NCBI GenBank assembly: GCA_964545045.1 | Contig: CAZJEN010000010.1 | Coordinates: forward strand, 27,298-91,297 | From: SIG307 sp964545045 | GTDB taxonomy: Bacteria > Bacillota > Clostridia > Lachnospirales > Lachnospiraceae | Direction of reading: 5' to 3' | DNA: 64,000 nt | Shown here: piece after piece, positions 52,487 through 60,588 of the stretch | Position numbering within the stretch: the stretch's first letter is position 1 | How the letters are laid out: each line of letters opens with the position of its first letter | Notes under the pieces: generated by a model | The model's database searches: none | Told to the model about the DNA's origin: nothing | Seen by the model: the letters and a program-made list of their open reading frames with translations, nothing else | Position numbers and translations under genes: made by a program

Positions 52487-53104
52487 TTATTTCCGCTCAA
52501 TGCTCCCTTGTTCGCAATTCTCTACTTCCGCCAACCGGGTATATTTCTCCACAAACTCCGTTTTCGCCAACATATATTCCTGGCGATTGTCTCCGTAACG
52601 CAACGCCAGTTTCTGTTTCAGCTCACCATATTCCTTTGCTGCATCCGGATGCTCTCTCAAATACTTCGCAAACAGCAGCTCCGGTCTCGGAACATCATTC
52701 TCCCTGATATGTATGTAACACTTATATTGGTCCACGCCGTCCACGGTATAAGGCACCACAAAGTTCATGCAATTCTTCCGCTTCTTCGTTTTATCCGGAT
52801 ACTTCGTACACAGATACCCAGCCTCGGACATACACTTGCAAAATGCATCCAAATCGACATTTTTCTTCAGAATCACCAGAATATCTACCGTTGGTTTCGC
52901 CACCATTCCCGGAATCGAAGTACTGCCGAAATGAAAGATATCATCAATGCTATCACCTGCAGTATGCCATATCTTTTCCTTTTCTTCTTCAAAAATAATC
53001 GTCCAGTTCGGGTCATATTCCCGCAACAGAACCGGATAAGTTGCTAATTGGTCTGCGGTAAGATTATTACTTTGGATGTTTGTGTGATTCGCTTCTGAAG
53101 ACAT
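52487..53104 (-). CDS. GrpB/UPF0157 nucleotidyltransferase-fold protein
   Basis: A 205-residue protein of the GrpB family, which has a nucleotidyltransferase fold of unsettled activity. The family core is visible: YDPNWTIIFEEEKEKI, FHFGSTSIPGMVAKPTVDILV (GSTSVPGLxAKPxxDI pattern with the acidic residue) and a C-terminal YxxxKxxFVEKY. A 25-residue N-terminal extension precedes it. AGGAGG precedes ATG; promoter at 53150-53178. Confidence 0.88.
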   Translation of the reverse strand: MSSEANHTNIQSNNLTADQLATYPVLLREYDPNWTIIFEEEKEKIWHTAGDSIDDIFHFGSTSIPGMVAKPTVDILVILKKNVDLDAFCKCMSEAGYLCTKYPDKTKKRKNCMNFVVPYTVDGVDQYKCYIHIRENDVPRPELLFAKYLREHPDAAKEYGELKQKLALRYGDNRQEYMLAKTEFVEKYTRLAEVENCEQGSIERK

Positions 53105-53149
53105 ACATATACCCTCCTATGTCTTTGCTCTTTTGCTACTCTTACTCCA

Positions 53150-53178
53150 ATGATAGCATAGAAGTAAGTCCATGTCTA
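53150..53178 (-). promoter_or_regulatory. Promoter of the GrpB-family gene
   Basis: On the minus strand TAGACA (53173-53178), 17-base spacer ending TGC, TATCAT (53150-53155); an extended -10. Confidence 0.6.
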
Positions 53179-53217
53179 GGTGGACGAAAAGTATCGATGC
53201 AGTCAATTCCATGCAAA

Positions 53218-53246
53218 ACAAAAGGACCTGCCGAATGGCAAGTCCA
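53218..53246 (-). terminator. Terminator after the HTH gene (conserved hairpin, copy 2)
   Basis: GGACTTGCC/GGCAGGTCC stem on the minus strand (53237-53245 with 53224-53232), 4-base loop, then TTTTGTTTT. Confidence 0.75.
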
Positions 53247-53302
53247 ATCCATGGTTTCTCTTCTCGCTCCCCCCTCAGAAGGCCCCTCTCCTAATATTGC
53301 TT

Positions 53303-54385
53303 TCATTTCTCCTCCATATACGCACCCAACTTCTCCATACTCTGCTTAAACCTCTCATTCCCACGAAGCCGTTTCATATACGCCGGATGTTGCATAACCT
53401 GCACCAACTCTTCCCGGAATGCCGTAAGGGTCACCAACGCACCGTTGGAAATAAACCGAATGTCCTCCCCTAAATCACCGAAAAACACGGAATCCCGAAA
53501 ACCTTCCTCCGCATGAATCAAGTTTTCCACATATTCCTCAAAGTACTTTGCTGCCTCTTCTTCCTCGTCAGAGCGCAAATAATACTCTATCATTTGCGTT
53601 GCCCCACGGTAAAACGGAATTCCCAGTTCCTTTTCCATCCGACACATCAATTCCGCATAAATGCGCTCTTTTTCCTTTTCCTCCGTCGCCACCGCAATTC
53701 CTGCCAGGCGGGACAGACAAATCAATGCATTCTGCACACATTCAAACAAAAACTGCTCACATTCTTTCCGCGCGGTCTCATAATCCTTCTTCTGACACAA
53801 AAGCAACGCCTTTAAATGTCTGGCATTAAAATCAAAATCCGAGAGTGTGTCAAGAACAGTTTTTGCCTCTTCATGCCTCTGACTTGTGATGTAAAAGCTT
53901 GCCAGATATCGCTGTGCCTCGAACTTAACCGCAGCCTCTTCAGACTTACACAACTTCAAAAGAAACTCCTCCAAGATTTGCATCTGTTCCTTGTTTGCCG
54001 CTCCATGTACCTGCAACTTCGTGAGCCACTTTGCGCATGCCATCGTAAGCAGTTCCGAGTTCGGATACTCCTTAAGTTTTTCCTTCCAATACAACATCTC
54101 TGCATTGGTTCCGTCAGTCCGCCCGATTTCCTCTGCAGTATCCGCAAACTCCTTCACTTTTTCCGATGACAACATTTCTTCATAAGAAAGCAATGTGTTT
54201 AAATCGGTATGCAATGCCCGCGCAAGGGGTGCCAACAGCATAATATCCGGCATGGAGCTGTCCGTCTCCCACTTGCACACCGCAGGCTCCGAAATCCCCA
54301 ACAGATTCGCAAGCTCCCTCTGAGTCATATTTACCTGCTTCCTCAACCGGCAAATCCTCTTTCCAAAAGTCTCAACAGCCATCAT
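53303..54385 (-). CDS. HTH (XRE) regulator with helical repeat-like C-terminal domain
   Basis: A 360-residue DNA-binding protein: XRE helix-turn-helix at about 8-62 (ICRLRKQVNMTQRELANLLGISEPAVCKWETDSSMPDI), then about 290 residues of helices with TPR-like spacing (for example ARHLKALLLCQKKDYETARKECEQF). It has the general plan of the regulator at 46903 but is not a close copy. GGAGG lies 5 bases before the ATG; a second ATG follows directly. Promoter upstream at 54440-54468, conserved terminator downstream. Ligand and targets are unknown. Confidence 0.85.
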   Translation of the reverse strand: MMAVETFGKRICRLRKQVNMTQRELANLLGISEPAVCKWETDSSMPDIMLLAPLARALHTDLNTLLSYEEMLSSEKVKEFADTAEEIGRTDGTNAEMLYWKEKLKEYPNSELLTMACAKWLTKLQVHGAANKEQMQILEEFLLKLCKSEEAAVKFEAQRYLASFYITSQRHEEAKTVLDTLSDFDFNARHLKALLLCQKKDYETARKECEQFLFECVQNALICLSRLAGIAVATEEKEKERIYAELMCRMEKELGIPFYRGATQMIEYYLRSDEEEEAAKYFEEYVENLIHAEEGFRDSVFFGDLGEDIRFISNGALVTLTAFREELVQVMQHPAYMKRLRGNERFKQSMEKLGAYMEEK

Positions 54386-54439
54386 TTCAGCCTCCTTTTC
54401 CTCAACGTGATTTTGTTTCGAATAGGATCCTATGGCTTT

Positions 54440-54468
54440 ATTATAGCATGGAAGGCGGGAAGGGACAA
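54440..54468 (-). promoter_or_regulatory. Promoter of the HTH/TPR-like gene
   Basis: On the minus strand TTGTCC (54463-54468), 17-base spacer ending TGC, perfect TATAAT (54440-54445). Confidence 0.75.
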
Positions 54469-54551
54469 TTGAGGGGAAGTTAAGTGAGAGTTAAGGTAAG
54501 ATAACCGGGAGGAAGTTTTCGGGACTTAATCTATAAACCTTCCTGTTCTTA

Positions 54552-55089
54552 CTAAAACTCTTTCTTACAAATTCCCTTTAAGAAATCTTTTTTTAGGTCC
54601 CGTTTCGAATGAAAAATCCTTTCCTCCGAATTGGATAATTTCCCATGCTCAATCTTTGCTTTTAATAGTTCCAGTGTACATATCAAATCTGCCACCTGAA
54701 ACAACCGATATTCGTTTGGTATTACCTTGCGAACATCATAGTCTGCTAACTGCGTTGCCAAAACCGTATTCAAAATACGATTTAACTCGTGCTGCCCGTT
54801 ATCATAATACAAAATCACTCTTTCAAAGCTTTGGAAGTATTCCAGATTTTCTTTGATAAACCGCGATAAATCCCTCGCCATCCTTGCTTCTAACTTGAAA
54901 CTGTTTTCGTATTCTGCCTTTCTAAATACAAAAGATTTATATTTGATATCACAGTTAAGTGTAAAATAATACAGTTTCGAAAAAATCGCACGCCTCTCAT
55001 TCGGCTGAAAATACTGATAAGGGGGTTCTCTTCGGATTAAAGGCTCCGAAATCTCCGGATTCATCGACAAAAATACTAAGTTCTTTCAT
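54552..55089 (-). pseudogene. DUF3800 gene with internal deletion and frameshift
   Basis: The gene starts at ATG 55089 behind AAGGAGT and reads MKELSIFVDESGDFG, the typical start of DUF3800 proteins (RNase H-like fold, conserved DESGDFG acid motif). After GDFG the frame runs into a stop about 16 codons later. The rest of the protein continues in another frame, from PLIRREPPYQYFQPNERR to the stop at 54552, with the family's YYDNGQ and RLFQVADLICTLELL. From memory of the family, the segment between DFG and PLIRRE, roughly 55-65 residues, is missing. A deletion of non-multiple-of-three length would explain both. The product should be inactive unless it is re-expressed from the internal TTG. The structured leader RNA upstream is intact. 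Confidence 0.8.
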
Positions 55090-55199
55090 TAATACTCCTT
55101 AAAAGAATGGCGGGGAGTCTCCCCGCCAAGTAGGTTGGACCTGGGTCTTTCGACCAGCCCAAAGCTTTGCAATTTGCAATAGACACCTTTGTCTACAAT
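55090..55199 (-). ncRNA. Structured leader RNA upstream of DUF3800
   Basis: Read on the minus strand between a promoter (55201-55229) and the DUF3800 start. In order: hairpin TAGAC/GTCTA (55180-55184 with 55191-55195); short TTGC/GCAA hairpin; hairpin CTGGTC-GAAA-GACCCAG with a GNRA-type loop (about 55142-55157); and a very stable hairpin GGCGGGGA/TCCCCGCC (55109-55116 with 55120-55127) just before the ribosome site. No T-run follows the last hairpin, so it is not a terminator. Several classes of structured RNA named DUF3800 motifs are known upstream of DUF3800 genes, and this is probably one of them. Which class, and its function, I cannot say. Confidence 0.65.
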
Positions 55200-55308
55200 T
55201 ATTATACCCTCTTTTCTTAATTTGTGCAATATATTTTTTAAAAATATTCTTCTCTTCAAACTCCTCATACGGCAGGCAGACAAAATTCACGATAGCAAAA
55301 TGCTTCAT
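55099..55308 (-). CDS. Doubtful small ORF overlapping the leader RNA
   Basis: A 69-codon frame that starts at an ATGA overlap with the end of the kinase gene (MKHFAIVNFVCLPYEEF...). The first 37 codons have protein-like composition; the rest reads through the structured RNA and is probably not protein sequence. It may be the N-terminal remnant of a gene lost when the DUF3800 unit was joined, or a short coupled gene. I recognise no family. Confidence 0.25.
   Translation of the reverse strand: MKHFAIVNFVCLPYEEFEEKNIFKKYIAQIKKRGYNNCRQRCLLQIAKLWAGRKTQVQPTWRGDSPPFF
55201..55229 (-). promoter_or_regulatory. Promoter of the DUF3800 leader RNA
   Basis: On the minus strand TTGCAC (55224-55229), 17-base spacer, perfect TATAAT (55201-55206). 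Confidence 0.75.
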
Positions 55309-56219
55309 TGTCCATTCACTAATTCATACGCAGTTTTCATATTCGTAATAAGCTGCTCGCATTCTTCAAGGCTTTCTCCATTGGCAAGTTCTTCTCTGAA
55401 AAGCCAAATGACCGTTTCAATATACAAACAGCGCAATAAAGTCTCACAGGGAATTCCAACGCTTTCACCAAGCTTTTTCACAAAATCAATGATGATCTCC
55501 TTTGGCTCTGAGACTAAGTTATCTCTGAATTCATCCAGTATAAATCTCGATAAATCAAATACCGGGTCGCCTGCTACGCCTTTTGGGTCAATGACCGTAT
55601 AGCTTCCATTTTCATTCTTAAGTATATTTTCGTGGTGTAAATCGCCATGTAACAGAAAATTGCGTGAATACTTTTGGCACATATCTTTAAGCATGCTCTC
55701 GGCGCTTTCAAGATATTGACGTAGTTCTTCACAATCCTTACGATTTTTTGTCCCTTCCTTTCCCTCTTCAAACCATTCGGAATATGTAGGGAATGTACTG
55801 TCCGGCAAGTCAGGTTTATGTAGTACTTTAAATATGGACCCTACAATCTTTATCCGTTCCTCACGGCGTGCGCTTTCATATAAAGTGTCAGCAGGAATAA
55901 TTCGTTCCATTATGTAAACCTTATCCTCAAGGGAATACTCATAAAGCTTACAGAAATTCTCTCTCTGAAACTGTATCAAAGACATTATTTCTTTGGTGTC
56001 CTCATCAAACTCATTGTTAATAAGAATTTTGAGTATTACTTTACCATACCGTTTTGAAAACGCATAGAAAATCAGACTGTTAACGGAAAGTGTTTGCTGA
56101 AATGTTATTTCGGACAGTTCCCATTGATCTTTGTATTTTTCTACAACACCAATTCGCTCGCTATATCTTTCCGCACCTAACTTCTTTATAAATCGTTCTG
56201 CTTGCGTATATGTCAACAA
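55305..56219 (-). CDS. Aminoglycoside phosphotransferase (APH)-family kinase
   Basis: A 304-residue kinase-fold protein. The catalytic loop is HGDLHHEN at 191-198 with Asp193, and the metal-binding aspartate is Asp211 in VIDPKGVAGDPVFDLSRF, the form seen in the APH(6)/hydroxyurea-type group. The N-lobe is short. It could phosphorylate an aminoglycoside or another small molecule; resistance is not shown by sequence alone. It starts at TTG 56219 with GGAGGG at 6 bases. Its stop codon overlaps the start of a doubtful small frame. Confidence 0.85.
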   Translation of the reverse strand: MLTYTQAERFIKKLGAERYSERIGVVEKYKDQWELSEITFQQTLSVNSLIFYAFSKRYGKVILKILINNEFDEDTKEIMSLIQFQRENFCKLYEYSLEDKVYIMERIIPADTLYESARREERIKIVGSIFKVLHKPDLPDSTFPTYSEWFEEGKEGTKNRKDCEELRQYLESAESMLKDMCQKYSRNFLLHGDLHHENILKNENGSYTVIDPKGVAGDPVFDLSRFILDEFRDNLVSEPKEIIIDFVKKLGESVGIPCETLLRCLYIETVIWLFREELANGESLEECEQLITNMKTAYELVNGQ

Positions 56220-56258
56220 AATAATCCCTCCTTCCTGATTGTATGCAGTACTTCAAAA

Positions 56259-56993
56259 TTACAAGTTTACACACTCCTCATCCCTACATATTTGTGTCAT
56301 TTTTCTATCCTTAATCCGATACGCTTCTCCGTACAACGTGGTTTTCCCGTCATCAATCATAAGGTAACTGCCATCATTCATGGCAATGATTTCATGCCCC
56401 ACACTATCCTCAAAGGTGATATCCTCGATGAGACGCATTCCGTCCAAATACTCATCCCTGAGCTTTTGAAAATGGGGATACATATTTATATTTGTTATGC
56501 CAAGTCCCGGAATCCAACGTTCATACAGCGGGTCAACCGCTTCTCCTTCAAGCTCCGGCCCGGCATAAACCACCTCTGCACAGTTCATGGAACCCGCACT
56601 CCACGCAACCAAAATTCCCTTGAACTCTAGCAAACGTTCTTTCAAACGAAGCTGCTTCATAAACTTGTTTTGCGTAGGCACATGTCCCCCTGCCAAAATG
56701 ATCACATCCATATCCGATAAGTTTTCAATAATATCCGGGTTTCTATCATCACACTGCGCAATATAGGAAACACTCAGCCCGCTCATGGGAAAAGCCTCTT
56801 TCAAACAGGCATATACCCCGTCATTCTTTTCGTGGTTATCCGGGTTCGCACAAATAATCAACACCCTTGCATTCGGTATCCAAATGGATTTCAGATTGTC
56901 CAACAGCCCGTTCTGTTGAATCAAAACATCCGGCACCCTGATTCCGTTCACTTTAAACGCCCCTCCGAGGGAGCTGGTTAACATTGCTTTCAT
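56259..56993 (-). CDS. Peptidase S51 / PepE-like protein
   Basis: A 245-residue protein of the dipeptidase E family, with a class I glutamine-amidotransferase-like fold but a serine nucleophile. Ser132 lies in the nucleophile elbow VAWSAGSMNCAE, and AGGHVPTQN near 101-109 is the conserved glycine-rich loop. Known members cleave Asp-X dipeptides, but other members differ, so the substrate is open. ATG at 56993 has GGAGG before it; the longer start adds six residues without a site. Confidence 0.87.
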   Translation of the reverse strand: MKAMLTSSLGGAFKVNGIRVPDVLIQQNGLLDNLKSIWIPNARVLIICANPDNHEKNDGVYACLKEAFPMSGLSVSYIAQCDDRNPDIIENLSDMDVIILAGGHVPTQNKFMKQLRLKERLLEFKGILVAWSAGSMNCAEVVYAGPELEGEAVDPLYERWIPGLGITNINMYPHFQKLRDEYLDGMRLIEDITFEDSVGHEIIAMNDGSYLMIDDGKTTLYGEAYRIKDRKMTQICRDEECVNL

Positions 56994-57090
56994 GATAAGT
57001 ACCTCCGCCAAGCCGATTTGTTTTGCTTATACTAACACACTTTTTGAAAAATTACAATGGAAAATGTCTCAGGCAAGCCTAACCACAAGA

Positions 57091-57116
57091 AAAGGACCTG
57101 CCAAATGGCAAGTCCA
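57091..57116 (-). terminator. Terminator after tRNA-Ser (conserved hairpin, copy 3)
   Basis: GGACTTGCC/GGCAGGTCC stem on the minus strand (57107-57115 with 57094-57102), 4-base loop, then TTTTCTTG. Confidence 0.75.
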
Positions 57117-57129
57117 TAATTGCTGAAAG

Positions 57130-57215
57130 CGGAGACGGAGGGATTCGAACCCTCGTGCCCTTGCAGGCAAACTGATTTCGAGTCAGTCTCGTTACGGCCT
57201 CTTCGATACGTCTCC
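57130..57215 (-). tRNA. tRNA-Ser (anticodon CGA)
   Basis: An 86-base class II tRNA with the long variable arm of serine tRNAs. The acceptor stem pairs GGAGACG with CGTCTCC, the anticodon loop reads CTCGAAA with CGA at its centre (reading UCG codons), and the T arm contains GGTTCGAATCC. The discriminator is G and CCA is not encoded. A terminator hairpin lies 15 bases downstream. Confidence 0.97.
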
Positions 57216-57254
57216 GTATATTTATGGTAACAGCTTACGCTGGTTTACCCTTAC

Positions 57255-58232
57255 TTATGTCCCGACGGCGGTGAGTAAGAAAAGTTCTACTGCAATGCGC
57301 TCATCGATGCGTCCGGTTTTGATTTGCTCCTCAAGCTCTGTTCCGTAGGTGATCAGATGCAGGAGCTGCTGCTTTGTAAAATTCTTTGCCTGGGACAGGC
57401 ATTTTCCTACCGCAAAAGGCGGCATTCCGGCTTTGGATGCGATGGCGGAACGGTCCAGTCCCTGCCGGTTCATTTCCGCTGCCTGCAATATCATATTGCA
57501 CTGGCGCACCATGAGGTACAGTACCGTCATAGGCTTTTCTCGCACGGAAAGCAGGTCGTGGTAAAGCTCTAAGGCAAGCTTTTTGTTCCTCGCTCCCAAG
57601 GCGTCTGTCATGTTAAATATCTTTCCGGAGATCTGTTCCGTGGTCACCGTCAGGATGTCTTCCTTCGTCACCACTTCCCGGTCGCCGATGTAGCAAACCA
57701 GTTTCTCGATTTCGGTCTCGATGTTCTCCATGTCGGTACCGACACGTTCCAAGAACAACCGCAAATCGTCCCTACTGATTTTCTTACTGTCTTTGTTTAA
57801 AAGCTGGGCAACCCAAACGCTTAAGTCGTCCTCGCTGAGACCGTTCATCTCGCAGACATAGCCGCAGTCCTTCACAGCCTTAAACATCCGGCTTCGTTTG
57901 TCCACCTCGGACTCGTTAAATATCAGTACCGCAGTGTCCGGAAGGTTCGCAATCTCATCCGCAAAATCACACGCATTCTTGAACGCTCCGGTATTCTCCA
58001 GAACAATCACGCGGTGGTCCGCAAAGAAAGGCATGGTCTCCGCCAGATTCCGGACTTCGTTCCAGTCGGTATCTTTGCCGGAGAACACAGACAAATTCAT
58101 CTCGTCTCCCCCGCCAAGGGCTCCTGCCTTTAATTTGGAAGTATAGAGACGGCGCAGATACGTTTCCGTTCCGTAAAGCAGGTAAACGGTCTTGTACTGC
58201 CCGGTTTTGATATGCTCCTTAATTCCCTTCAT
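57255..58232 (-). CDS. holA: DNA polymerase III delta subunit
   Basis: Clamp-loader subunit that opens the beta clamp; AAA+-like fold without a working ATPase site. The 325-residue protein shows YLLYGTETYLRRLYTSKL at the N-terminus, FADHRVIVLEN, and the C-terminal helical collar (KPMTVLYLMVRQCNMILQAAEM... GMPPFAVGKCLSQAKNFT), all typical of HolA. ATG at 58232 has AAAGGAG at 6 bases; an upstream frame adds 29 residues with no site. It is next to tRNA-Ser, on the same strand. Confidence 0.94.
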   Translation of the reverse strand: MKGIKEHIKTGQYKTVYLLYGTETYLRRLYTSKLKAGALGGGDEMNLSVFSGKDTDWNEVRNLAETMPFFADHRVIVLENTGAFKNACDFADEIANLPDTAVLIFNESEVDKRSRMFKAVKDCGYVCEMNGLSEDDLSVWVAQLLNKDSKKISRDDLRLFLERVGTDMENIETEIEKLVCYIGDREVVTKEDILTVTTEQISGKIFNMTDALGARNKKLALELYHDLLSVREKPMTVLYLMVRQCNMILQAAEMNRQGLDRSAIASKAGMPPFAVGKCLSQAKNFTKQQLLHLITYGTELEEQIKTGRIDERIAVELFLLTAVGT

Positions 58233-58347
58233 AGGCACTCCTTTAACATGGTACACCACAAACGAAACGGTACACTTAACGTACCAATCTATTGTACATG
58301 AAAGAGGGAAAAATGGCAAGCATTTTTTTCATTCCTCTTCAGCAATT

Positions 58348-59103
58348 TTATGGTTCTACATTGTAAGTCTCTCGAAGCAATTTCTCCAATTCTTCTCCTG
58401 TTACCCCATAGTTTTTCATCAGATTACTATCGAACGTTTCTTCCTCCAACCGTTCAACAAACTCCCTAATATCATTATGTACAGTCTCCGGCAATTCACT
58501 GACGCGTTCCGGCATAAACTCCGTCAGAATTCTTAAAATATCATTCTTATGTTTTCTGATATCCCGTGAGTCAACGTTTGCACCGGACGTCCGTTTAGCG
58601 TTCAAATCTAAATACGCCTTCGCCTTAAACAAAATCAAATACTCCGGTCGCAAAACAGATAGTCCTTGTACTACTGTCCTTCCTTCAAGCAGTATCTTAT
58701 AATAATCCTCATTCAAAAGAATCGCCGAAAGACTGGACACATCGTCTCCCACATGAATGGGTGTCAATCCATCCGCCCCCTTTAACACATACTCGGTTCT
58801 GGCAAATAGTTCAATCATTTTGGGATACATGTCATTTCCCGGCTTGTCAAACCGGTAAAACTGCGGGGTTCCGGCACTTGTCGTCTTGTTCCGATATCCA
58901 CCTGCTTCTATAAACGCCCAAAAGCATTCTCCAAGCTCCGGCGTCAAAGCTTCTACAATCAGTACCATATCAAGGTCTCTTGTTGCTCTGAAATCTCCCT
59001 CATTGTTTGTAAACAAAATATCACATGCCGCTCCGCCGATTAAAACATATTGATCCTCAAATCCTCTACAATGCTCCCTAAATACGTCCAATCCCTTTAC
59101 CAT
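58348..59103 (-). CDS. AbiEii-like nucleotidyltransferase, probable toxin
   Basis: A 251-residue protein with a DNA polymerase beta-like nucleotidyltransferase core: GG at 23-24 (VLIGGAACDILF) and the catalytic D43-x-D45 in TRDLDMVL, then a lysine-rich helical region (ILFKAKAYLDLNAKR) near 180. This is the pattern of AbiEii/AbiGii toxins, which transfer nucleotides to RNA and arrest growth. Its start overlaps the stop of the upstream winged-helix gene by 7 bases, the coupled order of antitoxin before toxin. Toxicity is inferred from family and arrangement. Confidence 0.75.
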   Translation of the reverse strand: MVKGLDVFREHCRGFEDQYVLIGGAACDILFTNNEGDFRATRDLDMVLIVEALTPELGECFWAFIEAGGYRNKTTSAGTPQFYRFDKPGNDMYPKMIELFARTEYVLKGADGLTPIHVGDDVSSLSAILLNEDYYKILLEGRTVVQGLSVLRPEYLILFKAKAYLDLNAKRTSGANVDSRDIRKHKNDILRILTEFMPERVSELPETVHNDIREFVERLEEETFDSNLMKNYGVTGEELEKLLRETYNVEP

Positions 59104-60047
59104 ACATACTCCTCCAACATTTCATCCACGCAACGCTGTACTCTTTCATCCTCCATATCAGTGTCGGACATAGACAGTAGCACACTCAACGGGTCTTGTA
59201 CTTGTTTTCCGTTAAAATCAATGAAATACCCCAATTCCAACACCTCACATCCGATATCCTCACCTGCTGCGATTTGTCTATATTCCTTTAAGGCTGTCTC
59301 CTTCAATTCTTTCTTTGTAATCCCATAAGTAGGATACGGATTATCCGAAAGTAACGAATACTCACAGAGTGCAGATATCCCGGCTTTCTTTTCTAATCCG
59401 ATATCCTCTGCCAATTGATATTTGGTAATCACCGGATTTCTCAAAAACGGTCTGATTTTATCCCATAGTTTTCTTGTATCCGTCTCTACAGTTACCTTCC
59501 TCGTTTTCCCTGTAGTATCAAGCACATCAATCTCCAGATATTCAATCTCATCCAGACACCGGGTTACGGACATCTTAGTAACTCCCAATCTCTCCGCAAT
59601 CTTCGTCACATTCATATCTTGCCATCTCTCATACAGTGCGCACAACAAAAGCTTCTGTGTCAAAAAAGAAATCTCCCGAACCGGCGCTAATCTTCTGTCA
59701 TCATTGTCCGATAAAATCATTCCGAGAAACGGAAGATACACTTGCTTCTCCACCACAATAAACGGTATCCCTTCATTCATCATCGTATCCTTCGAATAAT
59801 GATTCAGTTTCGTAAAGTAGAACGCACAATTTAAGCCCGAAGCCTTTTCAATCTGATTACGGTCATTCCGTAATGCGGTCAATCGTAAATCTTCTTTCGG
59901 TTGCGCAATCAACCACTCGATTTTATTCAAGTACACGGAATACAGGTTGTAGTTTCCCCTATACTTTAACGGCAACTTTTTCCATACATCCACATTCTCT
60001 TCAATGGTAACAGGGCGTCTTAAACTTCTCTCGATATATTCCTTCAT
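59097..60047 (-). CDS. Winged-helix partner of the AbiEii-like protein, probable antitoxin
   Basis: A 316-residue protein with a helix-turn-helix at about 147-170 (VTKIAERLGVTKMSVTRCLDEIEYL), a long N-terminal region (1-130) of mixed alpha/beta character that I do not recognise, and a C-terminal region ending DMEDERVQRCVDEML. It differs from the short AbiEi antitoxin but holds the same position, overlapping the toxin start. A perfect 14-bp inverted repeat lies directly upstream of its ribosome site (AAAAGGAGG), suggesting it represses its own operon. Confidence 0.72.
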   Translation of the reverse strand: MKEYIERSLRRPVTIEENVDVWKKLPLKYRGNYNLYSVYLNKIEWLIAQPKEDLRLTALRNDRNQIEKASGLNCAFYFTKLNHYSKDTMMNEGIPFIVVEKQVYLPFLGMILSDNDDRRLAPVREISFLTQKLLLCALYERWQDMNVTKIAERLGVTKMSVTRCLDEIEYLEIDVLDTTGKTRKVTVETDTRKLWDKIRPFLRNPVITKYQLAEDIGLEKKAGISALCEYSLLSDNPYPTYGITKKELKETALKEYRQIAAGEDIGCEVLELGYFIDFNGKQVQDPLSVLLSMSDTDMEDERVQRCVDEMLEEYVW

Positions 60048-60056
60048 AAGCCCTCC

Positions 60057-60119
60057 TTTTAATTTGTAACGTAAAATAGGTTACAAATTAAAAATAGCAC
60101 TTTTAATATAGAAAGTCAA
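60057..60119 (-). promoter_or_regulatory. Promoter and perfect 14-bp operator of the toxin-antitoxin pair
   Basis: On the minus strand TTGACT (60114-60119), 17-base spacer, TATTTT (60091-60096). A perfect inverted repeat of 14 bp, 60057-60070 with 60080-60093 (core TAATTTGTAAC), separated by 9 bases, covers the expected transcription start and runs to the ribosome site. Confidence 0.85.
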
Positions 60120-60151
60120 CTATTTCCCGAAAATAGAAGAATCTGTAACGC

Positions 60152-60559
60152 TCAGGTCAATTCAACAACCGTCCCCAGCACAATCCTTCTCCCGTCCGTA
60201 AACACCAGCTCGCCGGTGTATCCATCCACCTTCTTCACCTTACCGGTTACCGTTTCATAGGCCCCGCCGGACTTCTTTTCATCCGGTTTGAAATAAGTCA
60301 CCGTTACCGACGGTTGTTCCGGCAAATGCTCCTGCAACTGCTGCAAACGAAGATCCAGTAGCTCCTTGCTGTTTTCGTCAAGTTCAATTTCCTCCTCCGT
60401 CAGTCTCGCCGTCTCCCTAATGGCCGCCTCATGACCGGTCAAGGCTGCGAAAGGCGCAAACTGCGCCGCACGATCCAAAAGAGGCATCTGCGGATGCTTC
60501 CGCGATACATGGTGCGGTAACTCTATGATATCGTCATACCGGTGCTCGTCGTCTCTCAT
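60152..60559 (-). CDS. YolD-like protein
   Basis: A 135-residue protein with the YolD-like pattern: MPLLDRAAQFAPFAALTGHEAAIRETARLTEEEIEL in the N-terminal half and a beta-rich C-terminal half (GKVKKVDGYTGELVFTDGRRIVL). YolD-like proteins are encoded with Y-family polymerases and are thought to modulate or assist them. ATG at 60559 has GGAGG at 8 bases; a GTG ten codons upstream would overlap the polymerase stop. Last gene of the phosphatase-polymerase-YolD run. Confidence 0.85.
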   Translation of the reverse strand: MRDDEHRYDDIIELPHHVSRKHPQMPLLDRAAQFAPFAALTGHEAAIRETARLTEEEIELDENSKELLDLRLQQLQEHLPEQPSVTVTYFKPDEKKSGGAYETVTGKVKKVDGYTGELVFTDGRRIVLGTVVELT

Positions 60560-60588
60560 CCCGCTGTCCTCCTTTCCGTTGACATACA

